In this document: piece by piece, positions 48,662 through 57,900 of the stretch
Numbering within the stretch: the first letter of the stretch is position 1
Layout: every line of letters begins with the position of its first letter
Translations under genes and position numbers: made by a program
The notes under the pieces: generated by a model
What the model was told of the DNA's origin: nothing
Seen by the model: only the letters and a program-made list of their open reading frames with translations
The model's database searches: none
Source of the DNA: Lophius americanus
Taxonomy: Eukaryota; Chordata; Actinopteri; Lophiiformes; Lophiidae
Direction: 5' to 3'
DNA length: 64,000 bases
Assembly (NCBI GenBank): GCA_037951165.1
Contig: JBBDHG010000101.1
Span: 390,001-454,000 of the forward strand

Positions 48662-48944
48662 TGCTGAATGTGAAGTATAAATAGTGTAAACACACCACAG
48701 GCCACGCTAGAGCATCTACGTTTTGCTAACTAGCATTAGCAACTGGTTAGCCACTGCTAATTGCACACTGTCCTTCTTTAATGGCGCTCTCCGTCTCTCA
48801 TTATATCTGCTTACCCATGTTGGGCGCTCCTAGCTCCCCCAGCTTTGACTGAAGCTCCGGATTGCTCCATGTGTTCAACGCCGCAACAGCACTCCTCAAA
48901 TCAGCCGGGAGAGACTCTGTGCCCGGTGGTCCGTCGGATGCCAT
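35249..48944 (-). CDS. sf3b2: sf3b2: splicing factor 3b subunit 2, whole gene span
   Basis: SF3b145 is a core subunit of the U2 snRNP SF3b complex, which helps anchor U2 at the intron branch point in the nucleus. Twenty-two coding exons with GT-AG borders join in frame (2643 nt, 880 aa; human is about 895 aa). In order, the product has: a SAP-type segment (residues about 27-60, 'NPELQSKLGELGAPNM' to 'LRDELIDRLKGYMMQ'); a Pro/Met/Gly-rich region (77-145); a charged Lys/Glu-rich middle (272-423) with an EQK repeat; the conserved core 'QLVARPDVVEMHDVTAQEPK' to 'LTIHGDLYYE' (about 450-576); the PSP domain ('PPPWLIAMQRYGPPPSYPNL', 580-642); an acidic stretch (680-720); and a basic tail ending 'KKYKEFKF'. 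The start ATG has no competitor that fits the family. There are no breaks, so the gene looks functional. Confidence 0.97.
35770..35953 (+). mobile_element. Probable LINE/SINE 3' tail in sf3b2 intron 21
   Basis: The end 'caacaatgacaataaagttc' followed by 'tatct', after 'ctttcattgttatg', has the form of fish LINE/SINE 3' tails. It is antisense to the gene. Confidence 0.4.
36201..36392 (-). CDS. sf3b2: sf3b2 coding exon 21
   Basis: Residues 794-857, 'GVEVALAPEELELDPMAMTQ' and 'KYEEHVREQQAQVEKEDFSD', nearly identical to human. Confidence 0.96.
36490..36589 (-). CDS. sf3b2: sf3b2 coding exon 20
   Basis: Residues 760-793, 'NETPQLFTVLPERRTGTIGS' and 'AMMASTHIYDMSA', matching human 'ETPQLFTVLPEKR'. 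Confidence 0.94.
36590..37159. other. sf3b2 intron 19, acceptor-side part
   Basis: AT-rich intron sequence with no exon or element recognised. Confidence 0.5.
37160..38200 (+). mobile_element. Tc1-like fossil in sf3b2 intron 19
   Basis: A full-length but degenerate Tc1/mariner element, antisense to sf3b2. Transposase-coding landmarks on the plus strand include 'catggaggtgacagtttgat' near 37579, 'cttgccataattg' near 37637, 'catgctgcaagaaactgatc' near 37742, 'cctgaaccccattgagatga' near 37845 and 'cagttatcggaagagcttgg' near 37986. Many stops and indels show that it is dead. It belongs to a different Tc1 subfamily from the copies in pacs1 intron 1. Confidence 0.8.
38373..38474 (-). CDS. sf3b2: sf3b2 coding exon 19
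   Basis: Residues 726-759 plus two bases, 'GLITPGGFSSVPAGMETPEL' and 'IELRKKKIEEAMD'. Split codons at both ends join correctly to exons 18 and 20. Confidence 0.95.
38800..38942 (-). CDS. sf3b2: sf3b2 coding exon 18
   Basis: Residues 679-725 plus two bases. 'VDHTPWGELEPSDEESSEEE' leads into a Glu run and 'KPDETGFFTPAD'. An acidic linker. Confidence 0.94.
39659..39766 (-). CDS. sf3b2: sf3b2 coding exon 17
   Basis: Residues 643-678, 'NCTFGYHAGGWGKPPVDEMG' and 'KPLYGDVFGTNSADFQ', matching human residue for residue apart from conservative changes. Confidence 0.95.
39900..40007 (-). CDS. sf3b2: sf3b2 coding exon 16
   Basis: Residues 607-642, 'NAHKVPPPWLIAMQRYGPPP' and 'SYPNLKIPGLNSPIPD', the Pro-rich signature of the PSP domain. 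Confidence 0.97.
40497..40586 (-). CDS. sf3b2: sf3b2 coding exon 15
   Basis: Residues 577-606, 'GKEFETRLKEKKPGDLSDEL' and 'RIALGMPVGP', the first part of the PSP domain. Confidence 0.95.
40713..40862 (-). CDS. sf3b2: sf3b2 coding exon 14
   Basis: Residues 527-576, 'REKVRPKMGKIDIDYQKLHD' and 'AFFKWQIKPKLTIHGDLYYE', almost identical to human SF3B2. Confidence 0.97.
40954..41181 (-). CDS. sf3b2: sf3b2 coding exon 13
   Basis: Residues 451-526, the best conserved block of the family: 'LVARPDVVEMHDVTAQEPKL', 'PVPRHWCFKRKYLQGKRGIE' and 'KPPFELPEFIKKTGIQEMRE'. Confidence 0.97.
41285..41365 (-). CDS. sf3b2: sf3b2 coding exon 12
   Basis: Residues 424-450, 'ELRSDVPKLSKKKLRRMNRL', then 'TVAELKQ'. Canonical borders, phase 0. 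Confidence 0.94.
41462..41584 (-). CDS. sf3b2: sf3b2 coding exon 11
   Basis: Residues 383-423, 'LTDDMKKEKEKEPEKAEKQE' to 'KKGFEEEKKDSDDSDE', matching the human Lys/Glu-rich linker. Confidence 0.93.
41630..41657. repeat. (AT)n microsatellite in sf3b2 intron 11
   Basis: About 14 AT units. Confidence 0.95.
41726..41962 (-). CDS. sf3b2: sf3b2 coding exon 10
   Basis: Residues 304-382. A basic 'KNRRRRNRKKRSKQKR' start is followed by an EQK tandem repeat and then the conserved 'VEIEYITEEPEIYDPNFIFF' and 'KRIFEAFK'. The EQK repeat replaces a non-repetitive Ser/Asp/Arg stretch of the human protein. Confidence 0.95.
42278..42372 (-). CDS. sf3b2: sf3b2 coding exon 9
   Basis: Residues 272-303, acidic 'EEEEDEEGAEMNN', then 'MSETEDDNQMSKKD', matching the human Glu-rich/SETEED region. 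Confidence 0.92.
42567..42675 (-). CDS. sf3b2: sf3b2 coding exon 8
   Basis: Residues 236-271 plus one base, with the strongly conserved 'GPKIPQALEKILQLKEIRQE'. Confidence 0.94.
42988..43082 (-). CDS. sf3b2: sf3b2 coding exon 7
   Basis: Residues 204-235, 'GLDTHAPLPPGVSMLPI' to 'VPPPPGEDNRE', matching human 'PPPPGDENRE'. The donor 'gag|gttggc' is weak against the GTRAGT consensus but gives the only in-frame join to exon 8. Confidence 0.9.
43395..43482 (-). CDS. sf3b2: sf3b2 coding exon 6
   Basis: Residues 175-203 plus one base, beginning 'AAVLLEQERQQEMAHMGGPR'. Donor 'agag|gtatgt'. Confidence 0.93.
43601..43929 (+). mobile_element. tRNA-derived SINE with L2-like tail, in sf3b2 intron 5
   Basis: The tRNA-like head ('cacggtgacacagtggttag') is followed by the familiar fish-SINE body: 'gttctccccgtgtctgcgtg', 'ggcttcctcccacagtccaa', 'ggtgtaccccgcccctcgct' and 'cctgaacaggataagcggtt'. 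It ends in TGA/TGG triplets. Near full length and fairly well preserved; antisense to sf3b2. A more decayed copy lies at 54993-55255. Confidence 0.88.
44069..44119 (-). CDS. sf3b2: sf3b2 coding exon 5
   Basis: Residues 158-174, 'GESHVMDEHELLEQQTR', matching human 'KEHELLEQQKR'. Too short to stand out as an open frame; found by joining the flanking exons. Donor 'agg|gtgaga'. Confidence 0.9.
44120..45433. other. sf3b2 intron 4
   Basis: AT-rich intron with no element or exon recognised. Frames here have no family resemblance. Confidence 0.5.
45434..45676 (-). CDS. sf3b2: sf3b2 coding exon 4
   Basis: Residues 77-157: a Pro/Met/Gly-rich low-complexity region ('VPGMPPLPPMPMPPMPPGM') followed by 'QQRAAMVLQQEERAKQQ', the start of a coiled, Gln-rich segment. 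Donor 'cag|gtgagc'. Confidence 0.95.
45677..47043. other. sf3b2 intron 3
   Basis: AT-rich intron with nothing recognised beyond splice sites. Confidence 0.5.
47044..47094 (-). CDS. sf3b2: sf3b2 coding exon 3
   Basis: Residues 60-76, 'TGILLIKPNGDKSMGSQ', aligning with the human 'TGIVLNRP' segment after the SAP motif. Both borders are canonical and the phase is 0. Confidence 0.92.
47189..47246. repeat. 23-bp perfect direct repeat in sf3b2 intron 2
   Basis: 'aaccctggcttttcttaaac' plus 'tta' occurs at 47189-47211 and 47224-47246, a 35-bp period. This is a small recent tandem duplication. Confidence 0.9.
47384..47400 (+). repeat. A17 homopolymer in sf3b2 intron 2
   Basis: Seventeen consecutive A on the plus strand. 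On the transcribed strand it is a T run, about 290 nt upstream of the exon 3 acceptor and too far to be its polypyrimidine tract. Confidence 0.9.
47491..47537 (-). CDS. sf3b2: sf3b2 coding exon 2
   Basis: Residues 44-59, 'GLRDELIDRLKGYMMQ', the second half of the SAP motif. Acceptor 'ttcag', donor 'cag|gtaaat'. Confidence 0.93.
47800..48190 (+). mobile_element. LINE 3' fragment in sf3b2 intron 1
   Basis: The plus strand read across frames gives 'IYQSVIASFLFYAAVCCGG', 'KRDA', a stop, 'RLNRLMRRTGSVVGTA' and 'LNRQTEKVFCP'. These are the C-terminal pieces of a common fish non-LTR polymerase. Several stops show decay. Antisense to sf3b2. Confidence 0.65.
48609..48658. repeat. (TA)n microsatellite in sf3b2 intron 1
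   Basis: Twenty-five uninterrupted TA units. Confidence 0.95.
48815..48944 (-). CDS. sf3b2: sf3b2 coding exon 1
   Basis: Codes residues 1-43 plus one base, 'MASDGPPGTESLPADLRSAV' to 'GELGAPNM'. It contains the first half of the SAP motif. Donor 'atgg|gtaagc'. An in-frame upstream ATG at 49019 would add about 25 residues, but the family start fits 48944. Confidence 0.93.
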
Positions 48945-49060
48945 GTTGAGCTTTTTCAATGGAACAACGGCGACAGCGGAAGTACGAGTGGAGCTACGCG
49001 AGTGTGTGGAGCAAAGCATGACGGGAAGTACTTTGTCACTCGCCTCTGGGATTTGAAGTT
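48945..49060 (-). promoter_or_regulatory. sf3b2: sf3b2 5' UTR and proximal promoter
   Basis: TATA-less flank of the sf3b2 start codon. Read on the minus strand it has two ETS-like sites, ACTTCCGC (48976-48983) and ACTTCCCG (49022-49029), both typical of housekeeping-gene promoters. The start codon lies in a YY1-like 'aacatggc'. The binding sites are inferred from motif shape only. Confidence 0.5.
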
Positions 49061-50464
49061 CAACATCAGAAACATTGAAATAGTAGTTTATTTTAAACTA
49101 TAGATGTCATTGTTGACTCGTTGTAGCTTCAGTGAAACCCGAATAATATTTGAAGGATTATATAAATAATAAATTAAATAAATATTAGGATATCAATTAG
49201 AGAATGGAAGATTATTGTTGTCCCGTTTAAAGAGAAAATACAACTAAACATCATATGGTTTTCTTCTTAACGATTATTACTGCTATTTGAAATTAAAACA
49301 AGTTAGTTGTAGTATCACCTCTAATAGCAGTGTCAATGATCAAATAGCATACACTTGAAATTAATTAAAATGCAGAAAAAAACCCTCAAATTCAAAAGTA
49401 AAAGATAAAGAATTGTTATACATATTATACCAAAGGTTTAAAAAGAAATACTTATTTATTTTATTTATTATTTATTTTACTATAATTTTATTAAAACCGA
49501 TACTAGTGATGCATACAATTAAAAAAAAAGAAGAAGATTTATAAGTATGTTCGCATATGTAACACCAAAGCTGGCATGTGCTAAATTGCAACAAAAAAAA
49601 ACTAGCTAAAGAAAAATTTAGAAATATATATTTATTGTGCTTGATCATGGTACCTGCCAGGCTAATAGTATCACCTGCAGTTTGTGTTTGCAGAACTAAT
49701 TTTGCTATGATGTACTGCTTGTATGATTGCATGTGAGAAAAAAAAAGTTTGCCAAAACATAATGGCCAATATAGTTAGTAATGAAATAGACATTGAAATT
49801 GAAGTTAAGTAAGTAAAGGTACAAAAATAACTTGAGTTTAATAATCCTTCCAGCACTGAAACGGACAGTGCTGTGTATGGACCCAACATACTGGAAATGC
49901 ATGTTATTTTGTTGTTAAAACTTAACCAAATGTTGACATAATTCTCGATAATGCAAAAAGACAAAATTGCATCATCAAACTGTTTGCACTTGCAGTTACT
50001 GCTTCAAAACACAGCATGTGTAGGCATCCCATAAAGTCAGTAGGCATTGCGCATGTGCAGTGTGAGGGCGCTGCATTACTTCCAATAGATCAGTACACAG
50101 ACAGCAGGGCGTTTCTAAATTCTGCTCGAAAAGCAGGGGTGGAGGAGACGAACCTTGGTTAAACATGGAAAGGAGACGAAAAACTGTGGTCAATTGAATG
50201 CTCAAATTACTTCCGTTGAAAGAAAACAACCAGTAAGGTAAATATGAAATACCTTCAACACGGGATTCCTTTTATAGTTTGTCTCGCGCATGCGAGCATA
50301 ACACGCTGAACTTTTTTAATGTGCGCTTTTTCAGCTTTTGCATGACGAAACTGCAACCGACTACACACTCCCACCACTCAAATAACTTTCAGAGGACCAC
50401 AAAACCAAGAAATCTTGCAATGTCACGCGTCTATTTGCGTAAAATCTCTTGCATTTATTAGCCT
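49061..50464. other. Intergenic, sf3b2-capn1, part 1
   Basis: AT-rich with TTTA-type low complexity near 49440-49500. No gene is recognised. Confidence 0.4.
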
Positions 50465-50545
50465 ATATGGCTTAGGGGAGTGCGATATTGGTATACTAGT
50501 ATCGATACTATCGATATTTAAATCGACCCGCCCACCCCTAATATG
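50465..50545. mobile_element. Very short hAT-type MITE
   Basis: The left end 'ttaggggagtgcgatatt' and right end 'cccgcccacccctaa' are imperfect inverted repeats of the 'taggg(g/c)tgggcgat' hAT type. Between them are only nested 'tatcgata' palindromes. Confidence 0.5.
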
Positions 50546-51099
50546 GATGACAGAAACGAAACGAGGTTGCATGAGATTAATGGACTGAAGGCGTATCATA
50601 AAATGAATACAAAGAGTCATGAGTAGGATATTTGAATTTGGACATTTATATCACGAATGAGAAGAATGTTGGGGAACGGTGACTCATAAAAAATTCAAGG
50701 AATTCTTTGAAAAAAATGACTTGGATGATTAAAACACAGAATAATGATTTCTCTCCTCAAAGAATAAAACAAAAACCCTTTAAAGATATTAAAGTAGACT
50801 AAATAATTGCCTAGAGATTATTCATGTGACCCCTTCTTTGCTGTGGGAGGTGGGATAATTCAAGTTTTAATATGAGGGACCTTATCAGCTTGAATTTAAT
50901 TCAATAATATCTTGGCTGATTAGATTTGTTTGAGAAAGACCTCATATTGAGAAGACAAAATGTAATTAAGCTGCTGGAACTGAGCAAGATTACAGTCTAC
51001 AGTCTATCACCACAGATGCCCAAGTGTTATTATTACAATAGTGGTGACAATTTTAAACCACAACCAGATACTATGGGCCTAGGGGCAGTGTACACCTGA
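50546..51099. other. Intergenic stretch
   Basis: Nothing recognised. Confidence 0.4.
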
Positions 51100-51245
51100 A
51101 ACACTGTTTTTACCCCTGCATGTATATTTCTTTGTGTCTCTTTATTACCTATATTTCACACGTCTCTCACGAATAAGTGGTTGCTGCTGTAATACTGGAA
51201 TTTCCCCATGTGGGATGAATAATGTTTCTTCTTATCTTATCATAT
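51100..51245 (+). mobile_element. LINE 3' UTR/tail
   Basis: It ends 'ggaatttccccatgtgggat', 'gaataatgtttcttcttatc', then repeated 'ttatc'. This is the form of fish CR1/Rex-type LINE tails with short 3' repeats. Confidence 0.5.
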
Positions 51246-52130
51246 CTTATTCAGGCATATCAGATTATCTGCATTCCGAATGTTAATTTTGTTCTTTTGT
51301 TTTCCTTATTATTCTATTGGCTCCATATTGTTTGTTCTATTGTTTTATTAGTTTCCAATCAAGCAAAGCAAGAACAAAAAACAAATTATGACTCTTAAAT
51401 GTTAGAACCTGCCATCTTAAAGAGGTGCTTTGGTAACAGCATGACTGATGGATGTCAGTAGTAAAATCTGTTTGACTCTTTATCTTCAGTGGTGGAAGTT
51501 TAGAAATAATAGCAGTTATGACTAAGCAACAATCATCAGGCTTAAAAACCCAAAGATTGTCAAACCACTGCCTCGTTCAGCATTTTACTGCAGGATATTG
51601 AGGTCAATACACTGGGAGGTAGTCACCCATTTGGTGTCTCCGATCATGATTTGTCAGTCGAACCAACCAATGCCACTGCTGCCTAGGAAGAAGCAACGGT
51701 TTGGAACCCAAACAGATTGAACTGCCCAGAGGTTTGAGTACAGACTAGGGAGAATGGCAGCACAGACTGACCCTCACCTCTGATCAGGATGACTAGTGGT
51801 TTGGAGTTGAACAGGCAGAAGGTTGAGTTTGTCTTTTGTCATTCATCAGACAGCTGTTGTTGTCTTGATATGATTGAACTTTAGATATTTCTCTCTGCTC
51901 TCTTGACATCAGGGAATGCAGGGAATGGTTTTTGTTCATTCTGTTCAGATTGGCCACAGCTGTGTCATTAGTTGCCAGTTATTGCAACAGTGGGAATGCA
52001 GAATCAGTGCTGTCACTGCTATGAACAGTTCTTAAAAACAACTTAAATTCATATGCAAAAAAACAGTACTGTCATGAGACATAGTTAAATGATTGTAACT
52101 GCGAAAAATAGAAAAATCCATTCAAACACT
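51246..52130. other. Intergenic stretch
   Basis: No gene or element is recognised. Confidence 0.4.
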
Positions 52131-52198
52131 AGGTGCGCCTGGAGGCCTAGCTTCATGAATCGGCAATCGGCCGAGCAGCCTCCCTTAAGGCAGGTTGT

Positions 52199-52444
52199 TT
52201 GCCGGTTACATGCTTGCAAGTAAAGCAGAAAACACCAGAAAACACAAAGCTAACAATTTATAACACCTATAGGAAAAAAATTATCTGTGGAGGAACAACC
52301 CTCAAAACGTTCAGCACAATAAACATAATCAGACAATTCAAATTTAATCATCCGAGGAACAAAGCAAGTTTCAAGAAGCTAACGTTAGCAGAGTGGCTAA
52401 AGCCACCCAGAGCTCAGAACCAGCCACGAGAACGGAGTCCCTGA
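52199..52444 (+). mobile_element. hAT-like BED-finger remnant
   Basis: The 81-aa plus frame contains 'CGGTTLKTFSTINIIRQFKF' followed by 'NHP', the second half of a BED zinc finger as found at the N-terminus of hAT transposases. The frame closes soon after 'LAEWLKPP'. Its cysteine-bearing first half is degraded. Confidence 0.5.
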
Positions 52445-52909
52445 ACAAAGCCAACATATAACATATAATGGAGCAAACAAGGCTTACAAAGTTTTATTTT
52501 CACTTCGAAGTGTCATAGAAGTGGTTTAAGAAAGGCATGAGGGGGAAGACGGAGGGTACATTCATTTCAACATGTCAGAATAAGTAAACATTACACAATG
52601 CCTACTGTCATTGTTACTTCCCCTATAATCCTTCAAAATAAGAGCACTTAAAATATATACTCATTATGATTTTAGAACTTTAAAGGGAAAAAAAATTCAT
52701 AATCATCCAAGAAAATTGCTATCGGCTCTGAATCGATACATTGGACCCGACCACAAACCTTGCTGGTTGTGGGCCAACATGTTGTGACTCCATGAAGTTT
52801 AATCATGCTTCCAAGCCCAATAGTTAAAGGCCCAGCCATAAGATGCTCCTCATTGAGCTCCCCTCCTTGGTCCCGATCATAGAAAACAAATTCATTTTCA
52901 TCCCCAACT
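52445..52909. other. Intergenic stretch
   Basis: Possibly decayed upstream sequence of the LINE piece that follows. No gene is seen. Confidence 0.35.
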
Positions 52910-53140
52910 GCAGCTGCTCACTTGGGTCGAAAGGGGTCAGTTGACTCATAGGATGCCTCCTGGACGCCCGTTTGAGGTTGTCCAGGCATGTCCAACTGGG
53001 AGGAGATCCAGAACTGGGAAGGCCTCAAAATCTTCCAGGATGAGCACAAAAGTATTGCTTGGAGGAGGGATGTCTGGAATACCCAGCTAAGCCTGCTTCC
53101 AGGGTGACGTGAATAACATCAAAATAAACTGGATGAAATG
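52910..53140 (+). mobile_element. LINE 3' end fragment
   Basis: 'gtcgaaaggggtcagttgac', 'aggatgcctcctggacgccc', 'caggcatgtccaactgggag' and 'gaggagatccagaactggga' match the C-terminal coding end of a common fish non-LTR element. It is decayed. Confidence 0.55.
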
Positions 53141-54038
53141 GTTTAGACGGAGCCTTTGGGTTTTGGTCTGGTGGTCTTGCTGTTGTCCCTAGGAGTGGAA
53201 AAATGTTGAATCTTATGTCATTGTAAAACTAAAACGCTGAACATGGAGTTGATTCAGATTTTCTTTTCTATGTCTGTTAGTAGGCAAGGAAACAAATACG
53301 ATTTTAGTTTTTGTTAGTAGTAACATTTTTCATTCCTAAAATTGGACCATTATTGATGGATGTGGTTAACGGTGTGGATTGGAAAAAGTGACAGCTTTGC
53401 ACTTGGTTCTATGCGAGAAGAGAATCAAACTCTCCTGCTACAGTTTTGACTTACAGTTCAGTCTTACAACAGGGGGAGTATTTAGTTTTAAAAGTGGAGA
53501 TAAGAGTTAGTCAGAAAGAGACACATACTTAGGTAAAAATAACTCTACCTTTCGTGGTCGTCTATTTCTTTTTGTTAGAAAGAGAGAGACAGTAAAACTA
53601 CAAAGACAGAAGAACTGAGATGAACTCCTCCCGCTCCAGTTCTGTCAAGAGCTGTTGTGGCACTAATGTCACTTAACACTTCTTCCTGCCTGACTGTTCT
53701 TAATTAAAGATTCGGAGAGAGCTTTATCTTGTTGTGGGCCTGTCTTAGATTCTTTCATTGTTTATCAAAAATCACAGAAAAAAACACCTCGTGTCGGTCT
53801 TGTGCACATTAAAAAACACCACACACACAGAGCTCCCGTCCAGCAGTTAGTTAAAATGGCATAGATAAACACTGACTTTAATATGTTTCTGTCTGACAAC
53901 GTGACTTCATCAGCGCCACACAGTCAAAGTGGCACTGATGTTTCTATTGTGACTAAGCTCTTTGCTATGCATCGTGGGTATGTGTGTATATGGGTGACTT
54001 AAAATAAACAGGGAGTGCTCATTGGGCTTTTGAACCTA
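53141..54038. other. Intergenic stretch
   Basis: No gene is recognised. capn1 promoter or non-coding exon sequence could lie in 53141-54675, but nothing marks it clearly. Confidence 0.35.
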
Positions 54039-54156
54039 GAGTGCGTGTAGCGAGGGCGCGACATGGAGTGCGTGTAGCGAGTGCGTGTAGCGAGTGCGTG
54101 TAGCGAGGGTGTGTACATGGAGTGCGTGTAGCGAGGGTGTGTACATGGAGTGTGCA
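54039..54156. repeat. GAGTGCGTGTAGC-type minisatellite
   Basis: Six or so copies of a 13-bp core 'gagtgcgtgtagc', with higher-order blocks joined by 'gagggtgtgtacatg'. CpG-rich for this region. Confidence 0.85.
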
Positions 54157-54675
54157 TCACAGGTTTACAGCTATGTGTAAAAATGTATCTGCATACTTTC
54201 CTTGATCTGCCTCAATGCAGTGTCTGATTTCTTACTTCTTTCTTTTAGGGTTTAGCTGCTGACGAGACAAGGAACCGCTGGGACACGATCTACCTTCGCT
54301 GTTAGGACCAGAGCCTGTAAAGCCGATGTGTTTTGAACCCCCACACATGTCATTGGTATTGAATAGGAAGCATCCAGTTATAGCAGAACCACAAGTACCG
54401 CCAACTAGCAGCGGCAATCTTCCATCAATATTTAACAGCGTCTTAATGGCTACTGATGTTTCATCCTGATTTATGCTTGAGCCTTGAAGCCATAAGCACC
54501 TTATATATTAGATTTACATAAGTGCAACGGTGCTTCACATCCAAACTGTAGCTACATAAGGCCAGTGTTGCCTCATTCATTATTGACACATCATAACATC
54601 GTATTGTAGTTCCACGCACAAACATCCACCACAGAGTGACAGTTGACCCTATTCTGCTAACTCCATAAGCTTAGG
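54157..54675. other. Flank upstream of the capn1 start
   Basis: No coding sequence. Just before the ATG the sequence 'ctccataagcttag|g' could be a splice acceptor, so the ATG exon may follow a non-coding first exon as in mammals. Confidence 0.4.
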
Positions 54676-54930
54676 ATGGAAGAGCGCATTTATGCTACAG
54701 GCATGGCCGCCAGGGTCAGAAGCCAGAGGGATCGTGATGAAGGTCTGGGACAGAACCACAATGCTGTGAAGTTTCTGGGTCAGGACTACGAGCACCTGAG
54801 AGCCCAGGGCCTCCAAAGTGGGAAGCTGTTTGAGGATAATTTGTTTCCATGTGCTGCATCGTCTCTGGGATTCAAGGAGCTCGGACCGAGATCCTCCAAG
54901 ACTTACGGAGTTCGTTGGATGAGGCCCACG
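54676..54930 (+). CDS. capn1: capn1 coding exon 1
   Basis: 85 codons, 'MEERIYATGMAARVRSQRDR' to 'SSKTYGVRWMRPT', phase 0, donor 'acg|gtaaga'. 'VKFLGQDYEHLRAQGLQSGK' is the conserved calpain N-terminal segment. Confidence 0.92.
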
Positions 54931-57900
54931 GTAAGAACAGGAAGGTGGGCGGTGATGAGCTCAGAACTGATTAATATTGCTTATGGTGTTGTGGGCAGCA
55001 CAGCAAGATGTTTATGGGTTAAAATCCAGGTACTCTGGCTTCTTCTCGCAGTCTGAAAACATGTAGAGTAGGTGAATTGGTGACTAGATTGCTCATAGAC
55101 ATCGATGTGAGCATGAATTGCTGTTTGTCTCTGGCCCTGTGATGCAGTGGCGACTTATCCAAGGTGTACCTTGCATCTGTGTCATCTGGGAGTGGCTCCA
55201 CATCCTTCATGACCCTAAACAGGATAAGTGTTTCTAGAAAATGGATGGATGGATGTGATATTGTTATTATTTACAAGTTTAGAGAGTTACGGGTAGCAAA
55301 GCCATTCCTAACCTTAAGAATGGGGTTTAAAATCTAAAAAATGTGTGCCCTCTCACACCTTTAATAAAGATTGTGATCAACACACAGGATGCCGATTTTT
55401 TTCTTATATATTTTATTCCATAAACAGAACAACTATTGTGAGTCGACACCAGGCAACCCATTCAAATACAATTCTTAAAGCATCAAGTAAGAAATTAAGT
55501 GAAAATGATTTGTGAAGCCCGTGTCCGGCCTGTATTATAATAAAATGCTTACACGTGATATTTAGAAAATATTAAACTAATATCTATGTGGGGAAAAAAT
55601 AGAAAATCTGATTTGACCACTTGTACTTCTTTCCACACACGCCTGGCCCTGCATTCATTACATTCTGATGCAGCTGCACTCATAGCTGTGTAATATAAAA
55701 AAATTATCTCAGAATAAATTAACTCAGTATAAATAACAGGATGAATGTGGAGAAACAATCAATAAAAAAATCAATTGAAAGTTAAGTCAAATGAAATACA
55801 TCTATAAACACTGCAGAGAACTGAAAGTTGAAAACTATGAAAACTTTGAACTGGTATCTATCAAACTGAGAGTTCAAAATAGGTCAGATATATGAAGACT
55901 AACCCCATAATTAAAATACCGTGGTGTAGTTTTAAGCATCAAATTTAATGGACAAACCAACTAACAAACAAAAAAAGTGATAAAATATAAGATAGCCTGG
56001 TAAATATTTGAATTTCAGACTACATTAAAACTTGCAAGGCTGAGAAATGTTCACAATCACTTTTTAGATCTTTAAAAGCCATATTCCAGGATTTCAATTA
56101 CTTTTTCAACTCATGTTTGTAAGGAATACAATGTAACTTCCAGTAACTTCACACTTCCATATAACATATTTTTTAATTATTTGTCAGGTTTCATGACATT
56201 CTCTAGTACAACACCTCTACTACAACCTCATTAGAGGCCTATCTACTTCAAACCACAACTTTTTTGAGACAATAATACCGTTCGTATGTCTCATAATCAA
56301 CTATGTACTTAATGGGTACTAGTCCATCCAAATCTCCTCAAGAAACCGCCCAAGAAATCACACGTCATTTTATAGGTTTGCTTATCTTTATGCATTTTGT
56401 CACATTTGTTTTTCCTGCTGGTTTTCTCTCACAAACAGCGTTTCTTTTAGTGAGAGTGTCGTATATATACTTTGAATCAAAATTTCTAGTTTTATTTAAG
56501 TGCAAAGTTTTCTAATAATATACAGTAGCTTTTTTATGTGGTCGTCCAACATGTACTTGAACGCAGCATCCGGCGTAGGAAAAAAACAGTACACAAGCAA
56601 GTATGGCCCATTAAATTGAGGTGGTTGAGGGAAAGCTGTGAATGCAGTATGAACGATTAATTGTTTAAGTTCTTGATGATGTCATTAAATCCATCAGACA
56701 CTGACTGATTGAGGAGTGAACAGCTAATGACTCAATATCCATTTTTCGTTCCTTCAGGCTTCTTTTTTATGATGCCCATGAAACCCCGCAGACTTGAATC
56801 TCATTTTGTTGCCTAGCAACTAAACTTTTAGAGATGATGGAGGGATACAATTTTAATTCTACAGCAACACCAGGCGTTCTCTGGCTCCGGTTGATCTCGT
56901 TCACAACTGTCTCAGAGAGTTTGTTTCATCACCATTTCTTCGCCACTGCTTTTTATACCTCCACTCTTCAAACATCCACTTCTTCCCTTCCTGCCCATGT
57001 CTGCATTTCTCTGCCGCTCCTCACTGTTCACTACATTATGAATACAGCCGAGTGCTCCCTGTAGCCGAGTATAACACCGTTCAACCAAGAGGGACCTTCT
57101 TCATTAGGTGTTATCACGGCAGGCCTGAAGACATCATGCTCTCTTTCCTGCTCGATTTCCACATACCGTGACATGTTGCTGTTGTCAGTCCTGTAACAGA
57201 ACAGGCAACATGAGTCCTGATCGTAAAAGCTTGCGGGGTCATGATTTTCAGCACGACTGCAGCCTCTTAGCTCCCAAGGTAGATTCCATTTGAGTGTGTA
57301 GACCAACATGTGTGTTAACGTGTGTCTTTCTCCTCTAACGCTTACCGGGCTCTTGCCTCTCCAAAAAGTCAGATGTTTTATAATGCATATGCTTTTCTTG
57401 CACCGCAGGATTATTAATATTTACGCTGCATAAGAGAGTTCATAGTGTTCACATCTCCCCAGAAATCTGTGCTCTGTTTGAGCCCGAGAAAGAAAATTAG
57501 AGTCAGTTTGCGTTTCTCTGAATTCATCCATGCACGCTAAGGTTTTTGCAGCAGCAGCTGCATGTGCGTGTTAGTGTGTGTATGGGTGGGCATTTGTATA
57601 AATATAATATTTATTTTCCTAGCTTTATATAGCTGTGTCTCTCACGCTCAACAAGCTGAGTTGAAGATGGATTATGAGGAGGAGGGATACTGTGAAAAAA
57701 GACGGGAACACTAGAATGGCTTTTCTTGAATGTTTATGATGTGATTTCTGCAGGTCCTCTAAATGTCCTGGAGTTTATTTTAGCTATCTATTTTATTAGT
57801 AGCAGCTTCACATTTGCATAAAACTTTTTTATAGTCAATTCAAAAGGGACATTCTGCCTAATTGATAGAGTTTTGCTGTCACTGCAACATTAAAATCAGC

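Noticed and set aside
48945..49019. Upstream in-frame ATG giving a longer SF3B2 N-terminus
   Set aside because: The extra residues do not resemble the family, and the downstream ATG has the better context and family fit.
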